Shown here: piece after piece, positions 1 to 32,808 of the stretch
Layout: every line of letters starts with the position of its first letter
Numbering within the stretch: the first letter of the stretch is position 1
Origin: Antennarius striatus
Taxonomy: Eukaryota > Chordata > Actinopteri > Lophiiformes > Antennariidae
Assembly (NCBI RefSeq): GCF_040054535.1
Contig: NC_090794.1
Location: forward strand, 6,284,001 to 6,348,000
Direction of reading: 5' to 3'
Length of the DNA: 64,000 nt
Notes under the pieces: generated by a model
Told to the model about the DNA's origin: nothing
Databases searched by the model: none
The model's input: the letters and a program-made list of their open reading frames with translations, nothing else
Program-made: the position numbers and the translations under genes

Positions 1-42
1 CACTCAAGAGTGTGTCTACATGCAACTCATTAACGCACGCAC

Positions 43-179
<137 letters not shown>

Positions 180-2239
180 ACCCGTGCTCAGTCGATGCAG
201 TCCTAGAAACCCTGCAGGGCGTCTAAAAGGATCACAACAGTGGGATGTGAAACTCGTCTACTTGCTGCTTCAGCTTGTTGCTGCTGTGAATCAAACTGTT
301 GTCACACGGCGAGAATTTGTGTAAGCAGGGCTGCCTCACCTCTCAGACATGCATCTCTGCCTTGATGCTGACAAGCTGCATGAGGTGGCAGCGTGTATGC
401 TGATACTTGCTAGAGCCTATTTTAGCAGGTTGTGAAGAAATATCAAAACACTTGGAGGTACCTCTGTCTCCTGTCCGTATCAATTCTCAGGCACATCTTC
501 TTGGCCTTTGAGTGGTAGACGTGGCCCTTTTGTTACTGTGTCCTCCAGGTGGTGGAGTGAAATGAAATCCAATGTTTTCTTTGCGTAGTGATAGAGTAGG
601 GGTCAACAAGAGGTCATTTTTTTCAACAAAAGCAGAGCTGCAGCTTGTTTGAACCTCTTGCAAGAGTAGATAATTGAAAGAACATGAATGGCACTCAGTT
701 GACTCCATATCTCCACCAAGGCCAAACAGTCCTACATGTGCCTGACCACTCCACTGAGTTCTGGGAAAACTGTACAGTGCTTTTTACAATTAGGGCAAAT
801 GCCATATCTTGAAATGTTACAGAAAGAGCCTCCAGCTCTGCATTCTTCCACCAAGTTTTGATGTTTTTGTGTAAACCAGCAAACCTCCCTATGCTATTCT
901 TTTTAGATCATTGAGATCATAGGTCATAGGTCATTCTATTATACACTTTGCCGCCAAATAGCAGCACTACCTGATGATAAAGCAAAGCAAAATTAGCTTA
1001 CATCTGTTTTTTCTTTTTTTTGTCCATACTCTGGCTCAAGCTCTAGGTACTTTCTCACTTTTTACCTTTTCCAAAATGCAATTGATATTGTATTGTTATT
1101 CACCATGTTATAATCAGAATTGGAAATTGCTGCATTGCTAAATTCTGAAATTGCTTTTTACTCCCTGTCTGGTGAAGGTCACAATTCTCTTTTACTTTTT
1201 TAATACAGCTTTTTTACTTCAGCTTGAAGAAAACTCCACCCTTATTTTGATTTCTAAATACAAAAAGAATTATTCCTTTCCTCTTCCACATTGATGCTAT
1301 TTGCAAAATACACTTAGTTTCTTTATTGAACACTATTAAATACAATTTTAAAAGGTCTTAATCTCACCCCAGCTCCTCCTATGTGCTGTTTGAGATTTTT
1401 AAATTCAAACCTGAGTGCAAAACATCCACAGTCATAACTCCTTAGCCAGTTACTGTAGTTCTGGAGAACAGTTGTGCATAGTGTATGCATCAACACACCT
1501 TCTCTGCTTTGCTGTGACTCTCACACCAGTCAAAACATCTCCGATGTATGCAGTCGTGGCAGTCAGGCGGATTCCAAAAAATGTGTGAAGAACATGCCTG
1601 TTTGTTTACACACAGCAAAATAGGGAAGTTAAATTATTCAGTTTCACCTGAAAACATTTGAACCATTATTAATTCTGTTCCTGCAATGCCTGCCAGCAAA
1701 CTTGGTCCTGGGTGTGTCTGGATTTCCTGCTCAACCGCCATTGATGGTAGAATTACAGGGTGTTCTGCTCAGCCAGTCAGTGAGCATACAAGCAGTCACA
1801 AAGTCGAGGTGTTTGCTTTTCTTGGTGTCCATGTATGCTTTGGGTCAGAGTGAACTTTCTCTGCTGTGGTGCCACACTGGAGCCTGTGTGGTGCAAACAA
1901 GGGCTGCTTGACCAGCGATGATGACAACTCCACCATGAAGTCTCTCCCTTCACCACGAGCTCCATCTTTCAGTCCGTCAGCGTGTCATGGAGACATCAGA
2001 TGAAATACTGTAGTCCCCAGTGAAAAGAAAGAAGTCTGTACTGCTGTCCTCGTGTCTGGCGGCACTGCAAAATGATGTAATGATTTCCTCCAAATGCCCC
2101 ACCTTTTTGCTCAGTTTCATGGTCATCCATCAAGTGAGTGATTGACAAAAATATTTAAAAATGTAGAAATATACTATATACTATAAATATATTCCAAACT
2201 TTAATAGGTTCTGTTAAAGCTCTATCTAAATGGGCGGCA

Positions 2240-2420
2240 GGAGCTCAGCACTCACGTCCTCAGCACTGCCGAGGTGCCCTCAAGCAAGACAGCGTCCCCT
2301 TACAAGTTGCTCAAATCTGGAACCTCCTTGCTGCCCAATAGTACTACCCAATGTGCCCCCATACAGCCCCTGAGTAGAAATGCTCCTATATATGTGTGTG
2401 TGTATATACAAGAATGTGTG
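2240..2420 (+). mobile_element. SINE body remnant, tRNA head lost
   Basis: The stretch around CACTGCCGAGGTGCCCTCAA followed by AGCGTCCCCTTACAAG matches the body of the better preserved SINE at 39424-39882 (CACTGCCGAGGCGCCCTTGA, GCGCCGTCCCCC). The tRNA-like head with A and B boxes is missing. The copy ends in a TG/TA-rich microsatellite, as the other copy does. Confidence 0.6.
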
Positions 2421-2655
2421 TGAGGGTTCAGCATTTTACCTTAATTCTTGTACTGCTTTTTGTGTCCCGCCTGGGATGTTATTTTCCTAAATTTCACATG
2501 GGAAAGAAGACACAAGATTCAAGATACCTGTATTTCACATTGAAGAATGGCTCAATGACATTGAAGGTTTTTTTTTTTTACTGTTTTACACCATAAACTA
2601 CACTGTATACTGTTTACCATAAATAAAAAGGGGTAGAAATAGACACTGTGTTTTA

Positions 2656-2888
2656 TTTTAATAAAATATATCCTATCGAACTTTGAACACAAATGCGCTA
2701 CGGAGGAAGCATCCTGGGTATTCGAGTTCCTCGGCTCCCGAGTGAGTTGCTATCAGGTACGCTCGGCTTCTTTCGGTTTGGTCGAGAGCCGAATTTTGGT
2801 CGAGTTCAGAGACGTAAAATTCTCTGATTTTCAGGTCGAAAACCGATTTGGTCGAGAACAGAAGCGTTCGAAAACTGAGGTTTGACTG
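2656..2888 (-). mobile_element. pogo/Tigger-like DNA transposon end (partial)
   Basis: Read on the minus strand the element begins TA-CAGTCAAACCTCAGTTTT, the TA-CAGT start typical of Tc1/mariner-superfamily (pogo-like) termini. It contains several degenerate copies of a GGTCGAGAACCGA-type motif (plus-strand orientation). No matching opposite end is visible, so this is a one-ended relic. Superfamily assignment is inference from the terminus. Confidence 0.4.
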
Positions 2889-4370
2889 TACAAGTGAACG
2901 TCTATTTTGCTGCTGGTGGCTTAAGACAGTCTTTCCCTGACAGACTGAGTAGCAGCTGTCGTTGTAATTATCCAACTGGTTTAAAACCTTTGCTGCCTAC
3001 AGAGCTGAGTTGGCTCCGTGAGGAAGTGTGCGTCACTCATATACAGTATACAGTATATACCCTCAAGGCATAGAAAACACCATGTAAAGTAAGAGCAACA
3101 GAGCACTGTGTATTTATTACAGGATTAATAATTCACATTGTTGTGTAGGGTTGCAGGGAATTAGTTTCTTTGTTACTATTGACAACCTGCTAACAGTAAA
3201 ATGTAAGTTTTAGTTAATGTGTAATTGCACTTAACTATAAGTCTTTTTGTATGCAGATTTTAATAAGCAAAGAAAAACAATGGATGAGAAAAAGATACAG
3301 TATTAGATAATGTATTTCAGCATTTGGAAAAAACAAGGCTAGCTCCTTTTCAACAGCTTTAAATCTAAATTAAGCAACCTGCCTTCCAACCATAGCCTCA
3401 CATGTACCCTATGAGGTAGAGTCTCATATTTTCTTTTATAAACTATTTAAAAAATGCTTTATAATAAGATGTCTACAAAAATATGTTTAGCTTATAAGTA
3501 CAGCATTGTTTGTTCATGAACATTCGAGGCACATATAGAATCCACTGTAGGCCTGGGAATTGACTAATCAGAGGACTCTTGTGACAGTATTTACCTAAGA
3601 AATGACTCACTGAGCTCTTTTCCCTCCACCCTTAGGGGGATGCTTGGTATTTTTTAATGAGCCAGTTTAAACCAGACCAAACAAAAAAAAAAAAAAAGCG
3701 TATCTATCCTTTTCCAAGCAATCGCAGAGCTTCTCTTATGTACCACAGCATGCTTTCTCGTTCACAGCCTCAAATTATGTCTTGAGTGATCCGTCCTAAT
3801 TATTCTACTGTTGAGGACATGCTGCTTCAATAATAAAACAACAAGCAACAGAAAGAGCCAAGGGGGCGCCATCCATTTTCCTGTAACAAGCATAATGTGC
3901 CCCTTTACTGTGACCAGCATCCCACTAGGTAATGATGTAAATGATTGCATTCATGTTACTGACGCAACAGAGTTACAAGTAGAGACCATTGTCTGATTTG
4001 TATGGATGGGGTTCTGAACAGGGCTATGAAGAGCTGAATGGTAAAAGGACAATGGAGTGATGCAAGAAAAGGCAGCTTCATGCTTGTTCCTTCTAATCAC
4101 AAAAGGAGTTTGTCTACCTCTGTCTGATTAAGAGAGGTAGGTGGGACATTTAGTTTTGGATTCAGGGTAATATTGACAGTATGGAAGATCTCCACATTTT
4201 TTAACTTTGAAAGATGCAAGAATTGTATAAAATATTACATCAGTGGTTTAAAATAGTTTGGAATTAACAGAAGAAAATCAGAGGTTTAAAAGAGGGGTCT
4301 GTTTTAAACTGCAGTTCACTGAGTCTCTCAGCCTTATTGGAGTCAGACTGCCAGATGACATGACTCAGTC

Positions 4371-4404
4371 TGTGTGTGTGTGTGTGTGTATGTGTGTGTG
4401 TGTG

Positions 4405-4437
<33 letters not shown>

Positions 4438-4440
4438 TTG
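4371..4440. repeat. (TG)n microsatellite
   Basis: TG repeat with two interruptions (TA and CG), about 70 bases. Confidence 0.95.
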
Positions 4441-5099
4441 TAAACTCCTGTTATAGGGCTATTCCCATATCCCAGTGAGCGCTCGGGTTCCCAGCAGAAG
4501 TGAGAAAATGCCTGAGTCATACTCTGCCTGAGTCAAGTCTCAGTTATGAAAGTGAGAGCACACTGTTGGACACTGATCAGGCACAGGATGAGTCGGCGAA
4601 TTGATAAAGTGATGTTGCTTATGCAGAAAATTATCTTTGTATTTCATCAAAGTGTCTGAAAGCTAACAGAACTTAAGTGCCACAATTGTGAATTCTAGAA
4701 TTAGTGTCACTGAACACACGGTTGAGTCTATGTCTGCCTATCTGTGTGAATAAGGTTTGTTCACTATGGGTATTGATTTGTGACCCAATCAAGTGTTCAA
4801 TTATACTGGAAACACAGAGTAAACATTAACCTACTTTAAGAAGTGATCTCATCTCTTTGTCCTTTCCTCTGTCCCACCAGCTGTTCATCTGTATGCTTAC
4901 AGATATAAATATAGTATATAGACAGACAGATGGATGGGCAGACATACAAATAGATGGACAGACATATAGACTACAATGTTACATTTTACAACAGATTATT
5001 AATGGACATTTTTCAACGCTCTTTACTCTTCTTCTTATGCTCTGCAGAAGACAAGCTTCAGTGTTTTTGTTTAATCTGTATGTTTTTCTGTTTTCTCAG

Positions 5100-25752
<20,653 letters not shown>

Positions 25753-25785
25753 TGGAGGAGCGAGGAGAAGATCACGTGGCTCCAG

Positions 25786-25791
25786 AATAAA
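25786..25791 (+). promoter_or_regulatory. tnfrsf21: candidate proximal poly(A) signal AATAAA
   Basis: Consensus hexamer 34 bases after the stop codon. Whether it is used cannot be told from sequence. Confidence 0.35.
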
Positions 25792-27626
25792 AAGGAATGT
25801 CTCACTCGGAGTAAAGATGATTGATCACATCTATGTGTTGTAGATTTGGACATTTAAAAATATTTCCTGGTATTACTCCTTACCATCCAGTACTCTTCTG
25901 TTTTCCTGGATTCACACATTAATACTCCATCAGAACATCCTGAACCTCTGCCATGACACTAGGTTAGCCAGTGTAACTGAGGCTTTCTAAGTGTTGCAAG
26001 CGGAGCTGCTTTTCCACTCATATTCAGTGTTAAACCATTTTTTAAGGAGGTCTTCTCAAAGCAGCCAGTTGAAACAATCAGGCTTGAGTGCCTCCAAACA
26101 CACCATAAAAAGCTAGTCTGAGGAAAAACTAGCACTTTCTGGTGAATGCCTTCACCTTTAAAGGACGTTTTTCTCTGCTGGTTGTGCCATCTAGTCTTCC
26201 CTTGCCTTTAACGTCACATCAGAGTTAAACATAATTTAACATGCTGACTGTTAAATGGCAATAAGTAAAAGTGAACACAGATAATAGCTAATACACTTTA
26301 ACTCAAAGTGACACTGGTATTATTCTAAGGGATTTAATAGACTATGCTCTTGTTATTAAACCTCAAAAACATTCTCCCCAGTCTTGATCCCCTTATTTTC
26401 CATCAACCTGTACCCGTCAGGTACCGGGGTGGGGGGGAGTGGGGGGCAACATTTCATCTTTCAGACCAGTAGGGGGATTGTCAGATTGTCAAAGTTGTCC
26501 TGCTGCTCTGGAACAAAAGCCATTTGCAAAAATACTGAAATAAAATTCTATACCTATCACAACACTACAGCGGTAATGCAACTTTTTCTAATATTATATA
26601 TGGTTTTGTTTTTGATGGACAAAGACTCCAAAACTAATAATAAAGCACAACATGAAAAGTGTACCCCCTATTGCCTGACTATAGGGTACTTCAAATACAT
26701 TTTTCTGCCAGTAATTACATTCTTACATTTGATCTCTGCTAAATAGCTCTGTTAGCATCAACTAATGCAGCATTAATTAAGTGTTCATAATGCATTCGTG
26801 TCTGTATCGGCATGTCGGCATGTCACATCTGTATCAGAGCTATGCTGATTATTTCATGCAGCGGTTATTGCTACATGCTCCTCATCGATATTCACATGTA
26901 TTGACAATGCACTCAAACTACTTTTCTGGTAGACAATTGTGTGTGAATGTGTGTCCTTAAAAAAAATTTTCTCCTGTAAAACTGTCAGATAATTATCTTT
27001 CTGATTTTTGATTTTGTGTTTGTTCTCTTCCGTTAGTTTGATTTATTTTGTAACATCACTTAGTTTTCACTTTCATCTTTTGTTTTTTGGGCATTGATGC
27101 GTATTTCCCTCCTGCCTGGCATGACATGATGACCTGGCTGGGATGTAAGATATTCATACTCTACTTGAACTTGTGTACTTGATTCAGCTAAGCAAGAAAT
27201 ATTCTAATCTTTCAGATCCTATCAACTTCAAAGTTCCTAGGGTAATATAGAAGTCAAATATAACTGAAAAACACCAAATAATGCATCGATGATGGACTGC
27301 AGCGGTGCTAGAGGTTCACTGTCACACGTTGGCCTGACACAGTGGATCTTAACCTCGGATCCATGACTATTTAAAGTATTCCAGACTGAGAGAAGATGTT
27401 GTGCCACCATGTTGCCGTGGACTATGGGATGTTGACAGTGAAAATGACTATAAAGAAGTGTGAGCCTGCTCTCCGCCTCACTGCAGAGACACGAATAGCA
27501 CCTTTTGATAAACCTGAAAGGATGACAGTTGGATTAGAATGACTTGTAAGACTTGAGTGGGTGATTCCATCAATTTTCACATGTAACCTGTGTGTTTACT
27601 ACCATGTAACCTCTTAAAAACAACCA

Positions 27627-27632
27627 ATTAAA
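27627..27632 (+). promoter_or_regulatory. tnfrsf21: candidate distal poly(A) signal ATTAAA
   Basis: Common variant hexamer, followed by a T/G-rich stretch (TTTGTCATACTGTGTGGTT) that could act as the downstream element. Confidence 0.4.
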
Positions 27633-28265
27633 GCTGAAAAGATTTGTCATACTGTGTGGTTTAATTCAAAGACATATTGTTTACATGATGCATCATGGAT
27701 TTTCATTCTCAATAGTCTCTTCCTTTGAAAATCAGTGCAAGTAAATCTCATGAATACGTATGTAAAGAAACCTTTTCAAATCGCATACAAACCCATGCTC
27801 ATTGTTTCACGCAAACAATGTAAATACACACACACACACACACGAACATGTGAAGAGAATAATATCCTGCTTATTGTGCCACAGCATAATGCTTAACAAT
27901 CATTTTCATTTTCTGCTTTTCTTGGTAGTCACTGTTTTTGACAGGCTAATAAAACTCTGCAGGTCATTAGGAGAAACGATGGCATGAAGCTCCATAAATG
28001 TTTAGTGGACAAACATCCGTTACCTGACTTTCTGTCAACATGGTGGTCAATGCACAATGTCAGTTTCATTTTTTGATGAACTATTTCTTTAATATTTAGA
28101 ACAGAAGCTTCAGAGTCCAGCAAATAAGGCATGTAAAAACTTCAGAAATATTAAATAGTCATAAGAATGTTTACATCATCTTCATCATCCATTGGGAGGT
28201 CAGGGGTCATCATTCTTAATTTCCCTTCGGATTAAATTTTTTTAAAAATCACAATAAAAGCTTCT

Positions 28266-28445
28266 TCAATCAATTTTCTTTGCATTCCCAGTGTTGACTT
28301 CCAGTGCTGAAATGAAGTCCATGATGAGTTTTGCAGCTTTTCTGGGTCTCTCCAGTGAGATCGAATGACCGCAGTTGTCCAGCAGCACCACCTGGGCATT
28401 TGGCAGGGCCTTCTGAAGCACTGCTGCACCCGACACATCTATTAC
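28266..28445 (-). CDS. abhd6: abhd6 exon 8: catalytic His and stop
   Basis: After acceptor TCTCAG|GT it encodes [40 protein letters not shown] and [10 protein letters not shown], ending NAKKID-TGA at 28266. The GHS histidine completes the catalytic triad. Confidence 0.94.
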   Translation of the reverse strand, partial: VIDVSGAAVLQKALPNAQVVLLDNCGHSISLERPRKAAKLIMDFISALEVNTGNAKKID

Positions 28446-29183
28446 CTGAGAAGATATAGGGCTTTATTAGCACCTTTTGAGCTGTGAAAAATGTTATATC
28501 AATGTCATTACCGTTTAGTTAGCATGGCTGACATGCCAGGGCTTAGCTGAACACATATTTTGTTTATTAATTTGGTGTGGAATAAAATATTTTTAAAAAA
28601 TTGTAACAAAACATTTTAACTTCTGTTCAGTTCGAATTAGCACCCTTAGTACATTTAATATATTTAGTACATTTAATCATTATAATTGAATACCTATTAT
28701 AAATACTTCTAACACATTTGTGTTTAAGTTAATGTTAAAACTAATCTGACTTTTTCCACAGAGTCTCTATACTTCACAATACCACCGGTTACACTGGTTG
28801 ACACCCAATGACAACGTTGTCATCAACAGCGGGATCAATGTGAGCATTAGTATTACAAACAATGGAATTTTGATTATTTAAGGTTAAATAAATCACAGTG
28901 CCCCACAAGCTTTCCCAACTAACACACCAGGAACTTATCTACTAGATCCAATTCCTACCAGGCTACCTGAGATGTTTTACCCTTTGTTAGTCTTTGTTAG
29001 ATGTGATATATACCTGGTCTTCTTTTCCCCAGATGATTTGTACAGGTGCTGTAATCAGGTGCATGCTGTCTTGCAGGGAATGACGAGACGTTTCGCCTAA
29101 GATTTCCATAAATACTGAACACACACAAAAATGACACAAAATAAATCAAATAGTTCATATCCAGCAGAGAAACATATATACAG

Positions 29184-29276
<93 letters not shown>

Positions 29277-29635
29277 TGCACCCTTGTTCCTTGTGGGTAA
29301 TGCGTTCCAGGAACCATACGTGATTTATCTTATTATTTAGGTTAATTTAAAAGTTTATTTTCATATACTGATCTGATCCCCGAAGGAAAAGGTTTATGAC
29401 CCTCCCCATACTGATATCAAACCACCTTCTATCCGCATTTCCTTTTCCCACAATTATCGACTGTTTAAAGCACTTTTGTGTCTCACATACGTCCGAGACT
29501 CACGGAACGCAGCGCACTTCCGGATGCTGTCAGCCAATAGAATGCGCGTATGATATCTTATGATTGCCTACCAAAAATTTGCGATGAGTTGAAATTGCAA
29601 GCGTTGATGCGCAAATGCGCACTGTATATATATAA

Positions 29636-29694
<59 letters not shown>

Positions 29695-32600
29695 GTAGAA
29701 TGACCTTCTTTGTAGAAATCATTGTTAGGTATCCTGTTGTCAAGGAGACCCCGAAGGACCTGCGCAAAGACAAGCATCCATAAGTACACAAAAAACAAAC
29801 AAAAAAAGCCATCAAATGACCCCACTTCAAAATTTATGGGATTTCTTGGTGGCATTTTTTAAAGGTGTCTTCTTTCATGTTGATTTTTTAGTACCACTTC
29901 CCTTTACCTGCCCGGGGAGTTTGGGGGGGTTGTGGCAGCAGAGCTTCAACATGTTCTCCACTTCCTGGATGTCAGTAGGGATCAAAGGGTTTGGCCTCTC
30001 CCGATTGTGTTCCAGCTCTCTAATTTGCCTGATAAAATTAGTTTCTGTAGGATAGATGAGACCTGGTAGACAGAGGAGGACAGAGGTGTGTAAATGTTCT
30101 TCATGGAAATGGTCAAACCTGATGTATATCTGATTGACTGCTGAATTTACCTGCTGGACAAATCAAAGAGATGCTGGACACATAGTTGGGGTAGCGGGCA
30201 GCATACACCCCTGCTACATTCCCACCCATTGATCCCCCAGCCAGATGGAAGGGCTTCTTATCCAGACCAATACTCTGCACAAACTGGATGGGGAGACACA
30301 CAGAGGTGTTACAGTTACAGAGGTGTGATATTTGCACAAAAAATGTGTACTTTAACATCTCACATACAGAAAAGGGTTAGCGCTTGTCACACGAGTAGAA
30401 GATCAACTGCCACACAAGAGCAGATATATATTTATAACACACACACACAGACCTGGTGTATTCGGTGGACTTGACCCTCGATACTGTAGTCTTGCGGTCC
30501 GGTGCGGCTCGTCCCATCGTGTCCTGGCATATCCACACACACCACATGCTGGCTTCTGGGGAGGTACTGATGAAAGAAACAGAAACACAAGGTGTTTTAG
30601 CTGGTCTCAGAGCATTTTTTAAATTCTTCATCTTTCTTTCACTCTCTTCCTGTCCATAGTGAATCTACTTTTTTATACACATACAACCATAGTCTCTCTC
30701 AAGAGAAATCAGCTAGGTAACAGGGACTCATGTTAGCCTTGTAAGGGAAATCCTACCTGATTCAATAATGAGAGTTTCTAATTCTCTGAGGAATTACAGA
30801 CTAGGTGTGATAACTCAGAAATTCTTTAATACATGAGGCATGGAAAGACAGCACATTTGACAGAGTGTCTCTAAAAACTTTTATACCATTTCAGGCCTAT
30901 CCCATCAACAAATTTACAATTTACGACACTGAGATGTTCCACCAACTAATTTCCTTAGTGAGTTTTCAGACATGACTATCATTTAGAGGTGCCTTTTAAG
31001 GTCTGTAAACTGTCACCCACTACCTGAATAACCTTCCAGGTCAGGCAGTATCTTGATCATATCTCAGAGAGATACTGTCTCCAAGAACTTAAATACAAAC
31101 ATTTTATCCACAGTTCATCAAACTATCGCAGCAGAGTTGAAATGGAAATATTGATGGTGCAAGCAAAGTGAGGGTTGATCTCATCAGGAATAAAGAAGGC
31201 TATTGCTATGAAGGACATGAAGGAGTTGTAGACAACTGTGACAGATGTGAAGGAGCTCTACAGGAGAACATTCAAGAAGGAAAACAAGGCAGTCAGAGAC
31301 TACAACATCCCATGACACCCCTGAAATTAAAAAAAATTCCCCTGACCTACACACTTTTGTGCCTCTGGCTTCCTAAAAATGTTGCTTTTTTGTGATTATA
31401 TCTCATCAGGTTTCAGAGATGTGTACCTAAAAAGTTATAAAAGTGAAAATTTGACCTTGACCTAGTTTTTCAAGGTCAAGGTTGTGATCTAATTTTCATC
31501 TCTTTTCATCCCCCTTCTGTCATAACCAGAATGGTGGCTGGGCAGCAGAGGGGAACATCACTTTCTTTAACAGGTATGACTCAACATCCACTCCCACTTC
31601 CTTATAAATAAATGTATATGGAACTGTTGTCTAAAGTCCTCCATCCTTCCTTCTTTCCATCCTTTCTTGTCAGTTGTACTCATAGTTTATGCACCGGTTA
31701 CCTTAAGGACAGGCAGCCACATGTCCTTGTTGGCTGAGAAGCCGTGCAGCAGCAGCACTGATGGCGTAGCGCCACCTGGCGTCCCACGGCTGCAATAGCA
31801 GAAGCGGTAACTTCCACTGTGAGAGTATCGGACCACCAATCCCAACCTGTGACGCAAGTACCTGGGCAGGATGACATCAAGCTCATTACGGGTTTGTATG
31901 TGTCATGTGTTTAAAAACTCAACCTCAAGTCCTACCAACATCCTGCAGGATCCAGTCCCACATCACATGATACCTTATTTACATTAAGAGCAGAAAACAG
32001 ATCATAATGCTCACATGGTTTCCACTGGGTGGATTTATGAGTAGCTATGGTAACGTGAAATAGGTGTGCACTGAGGTGTTTTTAGCAGTGATGTCATGAT
32101 GCAGTGCAAAGATTGTTTCTAGTGTTATTCTGGGATTATTTGAGAGACCTTTGTATTTTTTTTAATGATATACATATCTGAACTGTGTCTTCACTCGTTT
32201 CCACTACAGTTTCCCAGAGTATAATACCAGTGATATAAAATGATATAAATGGTGATATAAAATATCACCACAGCACAAATGTATCACTTGCAAACTAGTT
32301 CTAAAGTCTTTTTAAAAGAAGAATTTAAAATGGGATGTCTGCATAACAGTGGATGGGTTAAGAGGTCCATAACAGTAGGTTTGATGAAAGGTCTATTGTT
32401 TTGTTGATAAACCAAACAAATAAAATTTGACTTAGAAAGAAAGAAAGAAAGAAAGAAATGCACTTTATTGATCCCACTCCCAATGGATTTCACTCCAATT
32501 GCATTTAATGGCAACAGTTTCAAAAATCCACCACCTGCTTGACACTTGAGTAAGAAAACATGTTTGTGAGATTTGTGTTCTTGTTTGTTTCCTTGTCTGA

Positions 32601-32711
32601 AATTTTACTGAATTATGTCTAAAAGACCACATAATGCACTTGGTGAAGACTAGTGTGAGGGTTGGGTCAGGGTTAAGATATGCCTCCAGGAAATGATAAT
32701 GGTAAGTCAAA

Positions 32712-32808
<97 letters not shown>

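Larger units (their letters stand above)
25753..28265. other. tnfrsf21 3' UTR and convergent intergenic gap
   Basis: No coding sequence. A short AATAAA (25786-25791) lies only 34 bases after the stop and an ATTAAA (27627-27632) lies 1.9 kb further. The family usually has a long 3' UTR, so the distal signal may be the main one. The rest separates the two converging genes and includes a short CA repeat at 27827-27842. Confidence 0.6.

Noticed and set aside
2673..2975. 100-residue minus-strand open frame
   Set aside because: Lies within the pogo-like transposon end; no similarity to a protein was recognised.
4857..5099. Upstream extension of tnfrsf21 exon 2 to an in-frame Met
   Set aside because: The segment is intron-like, ends in a strong TTTTCTCAG acceptor, and resembles neither a signal peptide nor known family sequence.
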